64,000 bases of DNA. Source: Rhodospirillum rubrum ATCC 11170 (GTDB lineage: Bacteria > Pseudomonadota > Alphaproteobacteria > Rhodospirillales > Rhodospirillaceae). The stretch covers positions 815,001 to 879,000 of the forward strand of contig NC_007643.1 in NCBI RefSeq assembly GCF_000013085.1. Reading direction: 5' to 3'. Below, piece after piece: positions 16,997 through 27,842 of the stretch; positions within the stretch are counted from its first letter, which is position 1, and each line of letters opens with the position of its first letter. The position numbers and the translations under genes are program-made. The notes under the pieces were generated by a model, which ran no database searches, had not been told where the DNA came from, and saw only the letters and a list, made by a program, of their open reading frames with translations.

Positions 16997-17689
16997 CTAC
17001 CCTTGAATGATCCGGTTGACCCGCCGCGACAGGAATTCCGAGGCGAGAAGGGCGATCATCGCGACAGTGATCGAGATCAGGCACAGGCGCCCGGCCGCCA
17101 CCTCGCCGTTGGGAATCTGGGTCTGGGTATAAAGGGCGAGCGGCAGGGTGCGGGTCTGGCCGGGGATATTGGACACGAAGGTGATGGTGGCGCCGAATTC
17201 CCCTAGGCAGCGCGCGAAGCCCAGGATCACCCCGGTCAGAATCCCCGGGGCGACCAGCGGCAGGGTCACGGTGAAGAAGGTGCGCAAGGGGCCGGCGCCC
17301 AGGGTGCGCGCCGCCGATTCCAGGCCGCGATCGACGCCTTCGATCGACAGGCGGATCGCCTGGACCATCAGCGGAAAGGCGATCACCGCCGAAGCCACCG
17401 CCGCCCCGCGCCAGGTGAAGGCCAGGGTCAGGCCGAACCAGTCATAGAGCAGGGCGCCGACCGCGCCGTTGCGTCCCAGGGTGACCAGCAACAGATAGCC
17501 GATGACCACCGGCGGCAGCACCAAAGGTAGGTGGATAAGGCCATCGAGGATGGTCTTACCGGGAAACGTCCGCCGCGCCAGCAGCCAAGCGAAGGCGATG
17601 CCCAGGGGCAGACTGCCGGCGATGCCCCAGGTGGACACCTTGAGGCTGAGCATCAGGGCGTCGGTTTCGGCGGGGGTCAGCAAGGGCAT
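16997..17689 (-). CDS. modB: Molybdate ABC transporter, permease
   Basis: A 230-residue inner-membrane permease with about five or six hydrophobic helices. The family-typical N-terminus reads MPLLTPAETDALMLSLKVS, and the EAA loop contacting the ATPase is visible as ESAARTLGAGPLRTFFTVTL. The ATG at 17689 is preferred to a GTG twelve bases upstream because its distance to the GAGG site is normal and the family starts there. It lies between modA and modC. Confidence 0.94.
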   Translation of the reverse strand: MPLLTPAETDALMLSLKVSTWGIAGSLPLGIAFAWLLARRTFPGKTILDGLIHLPLVLPPVVIGYLLLVTLGRNGAVGALLYDWFGLTLAFTWRGAAVASAVIAFPLMVQAIRLSIEGVDRGLESAARTLGAGPLRTFFTVTLPLVAPGILTGVILGFARCLGEFGATITFVSNIPGQTRTLPLALYTQTQIPNGEVAAGRLCLISITVAMIALLASEFLSRRVNRIIQG

Positions 17690-17761
17690 GGAAAAGGCCA
17701 CCTCGTCGCGACAAGCCCAAGGCGGCGAAAGGCCTTCGCTGCCTTGGGCCTTGTAGCAGGA

Positions 17762-18538
17762 TCAGGGTTTGACTTGGAAGCCGTAGCGCTCGAAAACCGC
17801 CTTGGCCTTGGCGCCCTTGAGGAAGTCAACGAAGGCGCGGGCGGTCTTGGTGTCCTTGGCCTTAACCGTCGCCACCGGATAGGTGACCGGCTTATGCGAG
17901 GATTCGGGCAGCAGGGCCAGGGTCTTGACCTTCTCGCTGACGGCGGAATCGGTGGAATAGACGACGCCCAGCGGGCTTTCGCCCCGTTCGACGAAGGTCA
18001 GGGCGCCGCGCACGTCATTGGCCGGGGCGAGCTTGTTCGCCACGCCGTCCCACAGGCCGAGCTTGGTGAAGGCCTCTTTGGTGTAGATGCCCACGGGCAC
18101 ATGGTCGGGATCGCCGACGGCCAGCCGGCCCTCGCCGAGCAGGGCCGGGAAGTCGGTCTTGGAGGAGACCTCGGCCACCTTGAGCGTTGAATTGGCCGGG
18201 GCGATCAGCGCCAGACGGTTGCCAAGCAGATCGGCGCGGCTGTCCTTGGCGATCAGCCCCTTTTCATCAAGGTAATCCATCCACTTCTGGTCGGCCGACA
18301 GGAAAACGCCGGCCGGCGCGCCTTGCTCGATCTGCTTGGCCAGGGTCGAGGACGAGGCGAAGGAGGCCACGGCCGGACCGGCGCCGGTGTCGTTGAACAG
18401 GGCGATGATGTCGGTCAGGGCATTGGTGGTCGAGGCGGCGGCGAAGACGGTAAGCTCTTCGGCCTGGGCCGCCGGGGCCGCCAGGACGAGGGCGAGCGAA
18501 CCCGCCGCGAGAAGACCGCGCAAGGAACCGATATGCAT
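17762..18538 (-). CDS. modA: Molybdate-binding periplasmic protein
   Basis: A 258-residue extracytoplasmic binding protein that captures molybdate or tungstate for ModBC. A signal peptide of about 25 residues (MHIGSLRGLLAAGSLALVLA, cut after AQA) is followed by the family segment ELTVFAAASTTNALTDI. Other signatures are ASSSTLAKQIEQGAPA and LAPANDVRGALTFVERGE. The ATG at 18538 is chosen because it begins the signal peptide; the longer reading adds unlikely charged residues. The start follows a GGGGATCCCC palindrome that holds the likely AGGGG site. Confidence 0.94.
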   Translation of the reverse strand: MHIGSLRGLLAAGSLALVLAAPAAQAEELTVFAAASTTNALTDIIALFNDTGAGPAVASFASSSTLAKQIEQGAPAGVFLSADQKWMDYLDEKGLIAKDSRADLLGNRLALIAPANSTLKVAEVSSKTDFPALLGEGRLAVGDPDHVPVGIYTKEAFTKLGLWDGVANKLAPANDVRGALTFVERGESPLGVVYSTDSAVSEKVKTLALLPESSHKPVTYPVATVKAKDTKTARAFVDFLKGAKAKAVFERYGFQVKP

Positions 18539-18668
18539 GGAGGGGATCCCCTTTTCCCGAGATGACAGGCTCTTCGAGCCCTTGTGCAAAGCCGTGCTTA
18601 TGCGTCATGGGATACAAGATATGGGGGAAGGGGTCAATGCGCCCCGGTCGTGGCGCGGTCGGCTCAAA

Positions 18669-18700
18669 CAAAAGGGCCGCCCGCCGGGGACGACCCTTTG
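18669..18700 (-). terminator. Terminator of grxD
   Basis: On the minus strand a stem CAAAGGG/CCCTTTTG with a GC-rich interior is followed by TTTGTTTG. It lies about 30 bases after the grxD stop. Confidence 0.65.
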
Positions 18701-18729
18701 ATAGTCTTGGCCAGGATGGACTGTTGTGA

Positions 18730-19059
18730 TCAGGCGGCGGTGGTCGGGATGCCGCTTTTTTCAAACAGGGTGGCCAGTTCGCCATCGGCGGCCATTTCGC
18801 GCACGATGTCGCAGCCGCCAACGAACTCGCCCTTCACATAAAGCTGCGGCAGGGTCGGCCAATTAGCGAATTCCTTGATGCCCTGACGGATTTCGTCGTC
18901 CTCAAGGACGTTGATGCCCTTGAAGGCGACGCCGTAGTGGTTGAGCACCTGAACGACGGCGGCGGAAAAGCCGCATTGGGGAAACGCCGGGGTTCCCTTC
19001 ATGAACAGGACGACGGGGGTGCCGTCGACTTCGCTTTTGATGCGGTCCTGAACGCTCAT
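18730..19059 (-). CDS. grxD: Monothiol glutaredoxin (CGFS type, Grx4)
   Basis: A 109-residue cytoplasmic protein with the CGFS active site ([12 protein letters not shown], Cys29), the TP segment [16 protein letters not shown] and a conserved CDI glutathione contact. CGFS glutaredoxins bind a [2Fe-2S] cluster with glutathione and pass clusters to other proteins, often as a partner of BolA. bolA lies nearby, separated only by the rarD-like transporter gene. It should therefore act in iron-sulfur transfer rather than as a classical disulfide reductase. Confidence 0.95.
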   Translation of the reverse strand: MSVQDRIKSEVDGTPVVLFMKGTPAFPQCGFSAAVVQVLNHYGVAFKGINVLEDDEIRQGIKEFANWPTLPQLYVKGEFVGGCDIVREMAADGELATLFEKSGIPTTAA

Positions 19060-19144
19060 CGGGCAGTCCTTTCAAAGGGGATCGGAGGGGGGAACCTGGG
19101 CGCGATATGGGATGGCCGGAGGGCGGCTGTCAATTCCAATCCTT

Positions 19145-20077
19145 TTAGGGGTATTCCTGCGCCGGCGGGTCTTTGCGGACCGGCCAGAGGTAAAGGGCGA
19201 CGCCGGCCCAGATGAAGCCGAAGGTCAGAAGCTCGGTCGTCGTCACCGGTTCCTTGAAGACCAGGGCGGCCAAAGCGAACTGGATGGTCGGATTGGTGTA
19301 CTGGATGACGCCCAGCGTCGACAGGCGCAGCCGGCGCGCCGCCCAGGTGAAGAAGAACAGCGGTACGGCGGTCAGCGGGCCAAGCGCCATCAGCCACAGG
19401 CTGCGCCCCCAAGGACCATCGAAAAAGGCCAGACCGCCGCCCTTGAGCTCGATCCAGGCGAGGAGGCCGATCAACACCGGCGACAGCAGCAGGGCTTCGA
19501 TGAAAAGCCCGGCCAGCGGCGGCACCGATACGGTTTTGCGGATCAGGCCATAGAGGGCAAAGGTTGAGGCCAGGGTCAGCGAAATCCACGGCAGCGATCC
19601 GGTGCGCCACAGGGCGATGCCGACGCCGGCGGCGGCGAGGGCGACGGCCAGCCCCTGGCGGCGGCTCATCTCCTCGCCGAGCACCAGCCGTCCCAGAACC
19701 ACGGTGACCAAGGGAAAGATGTAATAGCCGAGCGAGCCCTGCATGGCATGGCCGGAGGTCGCGGCATGGATGAAGGTCAGCCAGTTGATGGAAATCGCCA
19801 CCGTCGCCGCCAGCATCAGCAAGAAGACGCGACGATTGGCCAGGAAACGCAAGCTGGCGGCCAACTCGCCGCGCAGCCCCAGGGTAATACCCATCACCAC
19901 CATCGCCCAGAGAACGCGGTGGCTGAGGATCTCCAGGGCCGAAACTTCCGAGACGGCTTTGAAAAACAGCGGCGAGATGCCCCAGACGCCATAGGCGCCA
20001 AGGGCGGCCGCCACCCCCCGCGCCGAAGACCCGGCGGGCGAAGGCGACAGGGAGGGGGAGGCCATGGGCGCGTTCAT
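19145..20077 (-). CDS. rarD: RarD/EamA-family transporter
   Basis: A 310-residue inner-membrane protein of the drug/metabolite transporter superfamily with about ten hydrophobic helices. RarD-type segments are YGVWGISPLFFKAVSEVSA near the N-terminus, ILSHRVLWA and INWLTFIHAATSGHAMQGSLGY. RarD proteins are linked with chloramphenicol sensitivity, but the substrate is unknown. It lies between bolA and grxD, which often adjoin, so it looks inserted in that pair. A second start is possible at 20065. Confidence 0.88.
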   Translation of the reverse strand: MNAPMASPSLSPSPAGSSARGVAAALGAYGVWGISPLFFKAVSEVSALEILSHRVLWAMVVMGITLGLRGELAASLRFLANRRVFLLMLAATVAISINWLTFIHAATSGHAMQGSLGYYIFPLVTVVLGRLVLGEEMSRRQGLAVALAAAGVGIALWRTGSLPWISLTLASTFALYGLIRKTVSVPPLAGLFIEALLLSPVLIGLLAWIELKGGGLAFFDGPWGRSLWLMALGPLTAVPLFFFTWAARRLRLSTLGVIQYTNPTIQFALAALVFKEPVTTTELLTFGFIWAGVALYLWPVRKDPPAQEYP

Positions 20078-20123
20078 CCGTCAGGCTGTGGGCCATAAGA
20101 CCCCGGGCCGGGATGTCCCGGGA

Positions 20124-20357
20124 TCAGTCCTTGGGCTTGGTCTGCAGGGCGAGGGCGTGCAAGTCGCCGCCCATTTTGCCCTTCAGGGCGTCATAGACCA
20201 TCTGGTGCTGCTGCACCCGGGTCTTGCCGGTGAAGGCGGCCGAGATGACCTGGGCCGCATAGTGGTCGCCGTCGCCGCGAAGATCTTCGATCGTGACCTC
20301 CGCGTCGGGGAAAGCGTCCTGGATCAGGGTTTTGATCTGACCGGCTTCCATCGCCAT
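20124..20357 (-). CDS. bolA: BolA-family protein
   Basis: A 77-residue member of the small BolA family ([23 protein letters not shown], then [17 protein letters not shown] with the conserved His). BolA proteins bind CGFS glutaredoxins with an iron-sulfur cluster and act in cluster delivery or iron regulation. ATG 20357 is chosen because AAGGAG lies just upstream, and the earlier in-frame codons belong to the purL 3' region. It is the next gene after purL on the same strand, although a strong hairpin separates them. Confidence 0.92.
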   Translation of the reverse strand: MAMEAGQIKTLIQDAFPDAEVTIEDLRGDGDHYAAQVISAAFTGKTRVQQHQMVYDALKGKMGGDLHALALQTKPKD

Positions 20358-20386
20358 GCTCTGCGCTCCTTGCGGGGGGAGGGGAA

Positions 20387-20446
20387 AAAAAACAAGAGTA
20401 GAGCGGCGCAGGGGAAAGGGGAAAGGGCTTTTCCCCGCGCCGCTCT
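20387..20446 (-). terminator. Strong terminator between purL and bolA
   Basis: A 16-base-pair stem with one bulge (20401-20417 with 20429-20446) reads into an eight-base T-run on the minus strand (20385-20392). It lies about 30 bases after the purL stop and ends purSQL; bolA would need readthrough or its own start. Confidence 0.85.
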
Positions 20447-20475
20447 CAAAGAGGTCTGTCGGCTGGCGTCGCGAT

Positions 20476-22694
<2,219 letters not shown>

Positions 22695-22698
<4 letters not shown>

Positions 22699-23387
22699 GA
22701 CAGGCTCTCCACGATGGACTGAAACAGCGCCCGGCCGCCGATGCCGCCCAGCGCCGGTTCGACCAGGTTTTCGGGGTGGGGCATCATGCCGAGCACCCGG
22801 CGGTTGGCCGACAGGATGCCGGCGATGGCGTCGCGCGACCCATTGGGGGTGCTGGCCTCGCCCACCGTGCCATCGGCCGCGCAATAGCGGAAGGCGACGC
22901 GGTCTTCATCGGCCAATTGGGCCAAGGTGGCGTCATCGGCGAAGTAATTGCCATCGTGATGGGCGACGGGAACCCGGGCGACCTCGCCAAGGCCATAGGC
23001 CGAGGTATAGGGGCTGGCGATGGTTTCCACCCGCAGGTGGACATCGCGGCAGATGAAGCGCAGATCGCGGTTGCGCATCAGGGCGCCGGGCAGCAGCCCG
23101 GCCTCGGTCAGGATCTGGAAGCCGTTGCACACGCCCAGCACGTGACCACCGGCCTCGGCGAAGCGGCGGACGGCGTCGAGGATGGGGCTGCGCGCGCCCA
23201 TGGCGCCCGAGCGCAGGTAATCCCCATAGGAAAAGCCGCCGGGCAGGACGACGAGATCGAGGCCGGCGGGCAGAGCGCTATCCCTGTGCCAGACCATCTG
23301 AGGGGCCTTGCCGCCGACTAGGGTCAGCGCCTTGGCCATGTCCCGCTCCCGGTTGGTGCCGGGGAAGACGATGATCGCGGAGTTCAT
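22695..23387 (-). CDS. purQ: FGAM synthase glutaminase subunit PurQ
   Basis: A 230-residue class I glutamine amidotransferase that supplies ammonia to PurL. Visible are the opening [18 protein letters not shown], the nucleophile Cys in GVCNGFQIL, and the HPEN segment with catalytic His and Glu ([11 protein letters not shown]). The ATG at 23387 follows the purS gene and gives the family length; the longer reading is leader. It overlaps purL by four bases. Confidence 0.96.
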
Positions 23388-23416
23388 GGCGAGTTCCGAA
23401 TGCGAGGGGAGGGGTG

Positions 23417-23677
23417 TCAGGCGATCTCGATGGCGTAGTTTTCGATCACCGTATTGGCCAGCAGCTTGCGGCACATGGCGTCGACGCTGTCACGGGCCTT
23501 GGCCGGATCGGTTTCGGCCAGTTCGATCTCGATCACCTTGCCCTGGCGGACCTCGCCCAGGCCGTCGAAACCGAGGTGAGCCAGCGCATTGGCGATCGCC
23601 TTGCCCTGGGGGTCGAGAACACCGGATTTGAGGGTGATATGCACCTTCGCCTTCACCGTTGGGTACTCCTTGGACAT
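23417..23677 (-). CDS. purS: FGAM synthase subunit PurS
   Basis: An 86-residue small subunit needed for the three-protein PurLQS enzyme, where it bridges PurQ and PurL. The family pattern [20 protein letters not shown] and the later [17 protein letters not shown] are clear. It precedes purQ with 29 bases between. A strong terminator lies just upstream between purC and purS, so its transcription may be partly separate. Confidence 0.95.
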   Translation of the reverse strand: MSKEYPTVKAKVHITLKSGVLDPQGKAIANALAHLGFDGLGEVRQGKVIEIELAETDPAKARDSVDAMCRKLLANTVIENYAIEIA

Positions 23678-23715
23678 TGCGCCTCTCCGTTCGGGGACGG
23701 GGGCGGGGAACCTGT

Positions 23716-23751
23716 AAAAAACGAACGGGCGGCCTTACGCCGCCCGCTTCG
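23716..23751 (-). terminator. Terminator between purC and purS
   Basis: On the minus strand GCGGGCGGC and GCCGCCCG pair around GTAAG and are followed by TTCG and TTTTTT. It begins within a few bases of the purC stop codon, so purSQL are likely fed by another promoter or by readthrough. Confidence 0.85.
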
Positions 23752-23754
23752 AGG

Positions 23755-24522
23755 TCACTGCATCACGGGCGGACCCTTGATGTCGCGCGGGCCGCCTTCG
23801 GGAAGGATGCCCAGGCGGCGGGCCACTTCCTGATAGGCCTCGGCGACCCCGCCGAGATCGCGGCGGAAGCGGTCCTTATCAAGCTTCTCGCCGGTGGTGA
23901 CATCCCACAGGCGGCAGTTGTCGGGCGAAATCTCGTCGGCCAGGATGATCTGGACGTCGCCGTTCTCGTTGTAGATCCGGCCGAATTCAAGCTTGAAGTC
24001 GACAAGGCGGAGCTGAACGCCGAGGAACAGGCCCGAGAGGTAATCATTGATGCGCAGCGACAGCGACAAGATCTCGTCGAGTTCCTGAACGCTGGCCCAG
24101 CCGAAGGCGGTCACATGCTCTTCGGACACCATCGGATCGTTCAATTCGTCGTTCTTGTAATAGTACTCGACGATCGAACGCGGCAGCTGGGTGCCTTCGG
24201 GGATGGCGAATTTGGTCGAAATCGAGCCGGCGGCGACGTTGCGGATCACCACCTCGATGGGGATGATCTCGACCTGACGCACGAGCTGCTCGCGCATGTT
24301 CAGCCGCCGCACGAAGTGATTGGGCACGCCGATCTCGGTCAGGCGGGTCATCAGGTATTCGCTGATGCGGTTGTTGAGCACGCCTTTGCCGGTGATCGTG
24401 CCGTGCTTCTTGTTATTGAAGGCGGTCGCGTCGTCCTTGAAGTACTGGACGAGCGTGCCCGGCTCGGGACCCTCGAAAAGGACCTTGGCCTTGCCTTCGT
24501 AAATCTGCTTGCGTCGTGCCAT
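23755..24522 (-). CDS. purC: SAICAR synthase
   Basis: A 255-residue enzyme that condenses CAIR with aspartate to SAICAR. It begins [20 protein letters not shown], as in nearly all PurC proteins, and carries [12 protein letters not shown] and [14 protein letters not shown] 24522 is chosen on this family start, with GGGGCGG nearby. It is the first gene of the leftward purine block (purC, purS, purQ, purL), with a long hairpin about 65 bases upstream. Confidence 0.96.
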   Translation of the reverse strand: MARRKQIYEGKAKVLFEGPEPGTLVQYFKDDATAFNNKKHGTITGKGVLNNRISEYLMTRLTEIGVPNHFVRRLNMREQLVRQVEIIPIEVVIRNVAAGSISTKFAIPEGTQLPRSIVEYYYKNDELNDPMVSEEHVTAFGWASVQELDEILSLSLRINDYLSGLFLGVQLRLVDFKLEFGRIYNENGDVQIILADEISPDNCRLWDVTTGEKLDKDRFRRDLGGVAEAYQEVARRLGILPEGGPRDIKGPPVMQ

Positions 24523-24584
24523 GGGGCGGAACCCGGAAGTGAGCCGGCACGGATCCAGGTTCCGTGATCCGGACTGCTGACAGG

Positions 24585-24641
24585 AAAACATCCGCCTCGG
24601 GGTCTCCGAGGTCTCTCTGGAGACCTCCCCCGGGCGGATGT
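24585..24641 (-). terminator. Long hairpin before purC with two alternative inner stems
   Basis: An outer nine-base stem (24588-24596 with 24633-24641) encloses either 24601-24607/24619-24625 or the palindrome 24608-24615/24620-24627. On the minus strand it is followed by TTTT (24585-24588). It lies between the HTH gene and purC, so it is probably the HTH gene terminator, but the mutually exclusive inner stems also allow an attenuator. Confidence 0.6.
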
Positions 24642-24712
24642 GCGATCTTATAGCAGCAAAGGGGGGTGGGCTGTAAATCGATAGTTCTCGCCCACCGATC
24701 CCCGACCCCGCC

Positions 24713-25306
24713 TCACTCCCCGTCTTCGGCGGGCGATTTGGCTGCTGGCGAGGCGGGGCGGGCCTTGATTTTGCGCGGTGTTTTGGGGGCCCGCGCCGGG
24801 CGGGTGGCGGTCCGCTTCGGCGGGGCCGCCGACTCAGCGGCGGGGGCGGCAGCGGCATCGTCCAGAGGGGCGGCCTCGCCGGCGATCGGGGCAGCGGGAA
24901 CAGCGTTTGCGGCCTCGTTTGGCCCGGAGGCGGCTAAAGGGCGGGGGGCGTCGGACCCTCCGGCGCCGTCCGGCAGGGAGTCCGCCGCGGTCGCGGCCCC
25001 GTCCGTAGCCGACTCCGCTCCCGAGTCCCGGGCGGCCTTGGCGGCCTTCTTGCCGCGCTTGGCGCCACCCTTGCCTGGCGCGGGCGGGGCGTCCTGGGCG
25101 GCGATGGGCCCCTGGTAATCGGCGATCCCGGACTGCAAGGCCCAGCAGGCGAGGCGGACGATCTTGGGCACGCTGACCTCGTCGCCGTCGCGCTCGCCCT
25201 TTTCATAATACTGAACCACCCGCCGCTTGAGGCCGAGCGCTTCGGCGGCCTCTTTCTGCGACAGTCCCAGAAGCTTGCGCCACTGTTTGAAGTCCGCCGG
25301 TGTCAT
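24713..25306 (-). CDS. Cro/CI-type HTH protein with long Ala/Pro/Lys-rich tail
   Basis: A 197-residue protein. A helix-turn-helix of the XRE family occupies about residues 1-70 ([19 protein letters not shown], then [17 protein letters not shown]). The remaining two thirds is low complexity, rich in Ala, Pro, Lys and Arg, and resembles histone H1-like or nucleoid-binding tails. ATG 25306 is chosen because the HTH begins there and a GAGAGATC-type site precedes it. No function is known. It is upstream of purC and may regulate it or bind DNA broadly; that is inference. Confidence 0.75.
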   Translation of the reverse strand: MTPADFKQWRKLLGLSQKEAAEALGLKRRVVQYYEKGERDGDEVSVPKIVRLACWALQSGIADYQGPIAAQDAPPAPGKGGAKRGKKAAKAARDSGAESATDGAATAADSLPDGAGGSDAPRPLAASGPNEAANAVPAAPIAGEAAPLDDAAAAPAAESAAPPKRTATRPARAPKTPRKIKARPASPAAKSPAEDGE

Positions 25307-25421
25307 GGTGATCTCTCGGTTGCTTGGGTGGGGGGAAGAGTGTTCGCTCTTGGGATCCCCTTTGTCTATTACATAGCCGGAACGGCGCGGTATCGCAATG
25401 GTGAATGCGCACAGGGTGCGG

Positions 25422-26198
25422 TTATGCCGGAACGCCGCCGCCAAGAACCGGACGATAATCCGTCTGATCGGGCGGAGCGGGGGCGAATAAATAGAGGGGG
25501 TCGACGCCGATCCGCTCCATCGCCGGCAGGGCGATCAGGCTTGAACTCGAGGTTCCAAAGCCACCGGCCAGGGAAAAGCACATCGCCGCCGTCGGTCCGT
25601 CGTCGACGGCATGGTCGCGCGACCCCAGAAGGTGGGTCCAGGGCGCCCAGCCATCACGCAACTGCGGATCGGGCCGGGGGGCGGCGCGAAAACGCGGCAG
25701 ATAGGCGCGGGCGCGGGCGTCCAGGGGATCGTCCGGATCATGGGCGGTCATCAGGGTCAGTCCCTCGGCCAAGGGGTGGACCTCGACGGCGGCGCGGCCC
25801 TCGGCATCGGCGTGGCGGATCCAGAAGGCATCGCGATTATCGGCGACAATCAGGTTGAAGGGGCGGTAGGCGCGGGGATCGATATCGGCCAAAGCCTCGG
25901 CGGCATCGCGAGCATCGGCCATATCAAGGGCGTCAAGCACCAACTCGCCCCGGCTGCGCCGGCCGGCCAGCGGCCCCAAGGTGCCTTCGCGATTGAGCAC
26001 GCAGGCGACGACGCCCCAGTCGTTCAGCCCCATCCAAGTCCCGCCGGCCAGTTCGTCGAGCCCGGCGATCACTTCCGGACGCGACGGCCAGTGGCGGGCC
26101 GGAGGAAGCCAGGGGCGGTCGGCCAGTTCGTCACGGTTGGCCGCCACCAGCAGCGGCCAGGGATCGCCAGGGCGTCGGTCGATGACCACGGTACACAT
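25422..26198 (-). CDS. NRDE-family (TANGO2-like) protein
   Basis: A 258-residue member of the NRDE family, named for its conserved motif. It starts MCTVVIDRRPGDPWPLLVAANRDE, with Cys2 in the position of an N-terminal nucleophile, then WMGLNDWGVVACVLNREG. TANGO2-type proteins are linked to heme or lipid handling in eukaryotes, but the bacterial role is not settled. The gene lies upstream of the HTH gene on the same strand, 115 bases apart, so they may not be coupled. Confidence 0.85.
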   Translation of the reverse strand: MCTVVIDRRPGDPWPLLVAANRDELADRPWLPPARHWPSRPEVIAGLDELAGGTWMGLNDWGVVACVLNREGTLGPLAGRRSRGELVLDALDMADARDAAEALADIDPRAYRPFNLIVADNRDAFWIRHADAEGRAAVEVHPLAEGLTLMTAHDPDDPLDARARAYLPRFRAAPRPDPQLRDGWAPWTHLLGSRDHAVDDGPTAAMCFSLAGGFGTSSSSLIALPAMERIGVDPLYLFAPAPPDQTDYRPVLGGGVPA

Positions 26199-26393
26199 GC
26201 AAGCCTCCTGTCTTCCGCCCGGCGGGGCGGGGAAAACACCGGCCGTTCACTTTCCAATGCGCGGATCGGACGGGGCCGGTGTAAAATACGCCTATGGCGC
26301 CCATAGGAAGAGTCTCTACCTTGGGCGCGGAAAAATGAAACAGCCCGGTAACGGGGACGATAAGGTAACCGATCATCCGGGGGGAGGGTCGCT

Positions 26394-26732
26394 ATGAGCA
26401 ATGTCTTTGACGACCGCAAGAAAGCTTTCGAAGCGAAGTATCAACACGACGAGGAACAGCGTTTTCGTCTGGTCTCTCATCGCAACCATTTGTTCGGGTT
26501 ATGGGCGGCCGAAGCCCTGGGATTGACCGGGGCCGACGCGGAAACCTATGCCCGGGGCGTGGTCGAAGTCGAACTGACCGCCCGGGGCGAGGATGCGGTG
26601 ATCGGCCGGGTTCTCGGCGATCTCGCGGCCCGGGGCATTGATATCGGTGAAGGTCGGCTGCGCATCAAGCTTGAGAAATGTCAGGGGCAGGCCGAGGCCC
26701 GCGAAAGGGCCCACCCCCGCGAGCCGTTCTGA
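26394..26732 (+). CDS. F1-ATPase inhibitor zeta subunit (DUF1476)
   Basis: A 112-residue member of the DUF1476 family, known in alphaproteobacteria as the zeta subunit that blocks ATP hydrolysis by the F1F0 ATP synthase. The N-terminal inhibitory segment begins SNVFDDRKKAFEAKYQHDEE, followed by FRLVSHRNHLFGLWAAE. A GGGGGGAGGG site lies just before the ATG. It is transcribed towards the ZntB gene, with which it converges. Confidence 0.9.
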   Translation: MSNVFDDRKKAFEAKYQHDEEQRFRLVSHRNHLFGLWAAEALGLTGADAETYARGVVEVELTARGEDAVIGRVLGDLAARGIDIGEGRLRIKLEKCQGQAEARERAHPREPF

Positions 26733-26764
26733 GAGTGGCTTGAAAAGGCGCCGCCCGCTGGGAG

Positions 26765-27805
26765 TCAAAACCGGCGGCTGTGGCGGATATAAAGGAATTC
26801 GCCGATGGCCAGGGCGACCAGCAGGCCGACCAGGATCCAGAAGCCGAAGGGCGATTGGGCGCCCGGCATGCCCCCCAGATTGACGCCGAGCAGACCGGTG
26901 AAGAAGGTCAGTGGCAGGAAGATGCCGGCCAGCAGGGTCATCTTGTAAATCGACCGGTTTATCCGCTGTTGGGCGCGCTGCTGGATGCGGTCGCGCAGCA
27001 GGGCCGCCTGTTCGCGCAAGGAATCCAGATCTTCAACGTAACGGGTGAAAGTGGCGAGCGCCGCGCCGAGGATTTCCCGGTCCTGGGCGCTGAGCGCCGG
27101 GTGGGGATGGCCCATCAAACGGGTCAGGGCCGCCTGTTGGGGAGCGAGGTAGCGGCGCAGGCTGACGATATCGATCCGGCTTTGATGGAGGCCCTCTTCG
27201 ATCTCTTCTTCGACCAGCGGATTGTTCTCGCGCAGTTCCTCGTCGCGTTCATCAAGCGCATAGATCGCGTCTTCGAGTTCGAGCAGGAAGGGTTGCATGC
27301 GCTCGGCCAGACCAAGGGCGAGGGCGGCGGCCACCCCACCGCAGTCGACCGGACCCTGGCCCTGGGCCAATTGGGCGCGGACATCCTTGGCCGCCAGGAT
27401 GAAGCGGGCGCGGCTGGTGATGATGAGCGACGTCGTGATCCACAGGCGCAGGGACACCATGTCCTCGGGATCGGCGCCGGGATTGACGTTGATGCCGCGC
27501 ATATTGAGCAAGACCCCCTCGCCCAGGAAAGCGCTATCGGGGCGGGTGCTTTCGGCCAACAGATCGCGCCGGGCCGGGCGCGGGATCGCCAAAACTTCCT
27601 TCAGCCAGCGATTGGCCTTGGGCCAGCCGCGATGCAGATGGATCCACAGGCGTTCCGGCCCGCCGATCAGGGCCGGAACATCGTCAAGGGCGACCTCGCG
27701 GCAGCCGCCCTTGCCATCAAGGGCGACGATCCACAGCAGATCGGGGGCCTCGGCCCCCGCCGGCGGGGCCGTCGCGTCCTTATCGTCGTCCTTGCGATAG
27801 ACCAC
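26765..27805 (-). CDS. zntB: ZntB/CorA-family transporter with GVN motif
   Basis: A 346-residue membrane protein. A large cytoplasmic N-terminal domain is followed by two C-terminal helices, and the first ends with LLGVNLGGMPG. CorA proteins have GMN there; GVN is the ZntB form, which points to zinc and proton transport rather than magnesium. Transport direction in ZntB is debated. The GTG start at 27805 has only a weak ribosome site. It lies downstream of purB on the same strand with a short gap. Confidence 0.88.
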   Translation of the reverse strand: MVYRKDDDKDATAPPAGAEAPDLLWIVALDGKGGCREVALDDVPALIGGPERLWIHLHRGWPKANRWLKEVLAIPRPARRDLLAESTRPDSAFLGEGVLLNMRGINVNPGADPEDMVSLRLWITTSLIITSRARFILAAKDVRAQLAQGQGPVDCGGVAAALALGLAERMQPFLLELEDAIYALDERDEELRENNPLVEEEIEEGLHQSRIDIVSLRRYLAPQQAALTRLMGHPHPALSAQDREILGAALATFTRYVEDLDSLREQAALLRDRIQQRAQQRINRSIYKMTLLAGIFLPLTFFTGLLGVNLGGMPGAQSPFGFWILVGLLVALAIGEFLYIRHSRRF

Positions 27806-27842
27806 CCGCGCGCCCCGCTTCCAAGGTTACCCGCTGCCTAGG

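Noticed and set aside
18539-18640. ModE box or molybdenum cofactor riboswitch before modA
   Set aside because: Some AT-rich bases exist, but no clear inverted ATATA repeat or riboswitch core could be found.
24523-24712. Purine riboswitch before purC
   Set aside because: The hairpin lacks the three-way junction and conserved bases of the purine riboswitch; described only as a terminator or attenuator.
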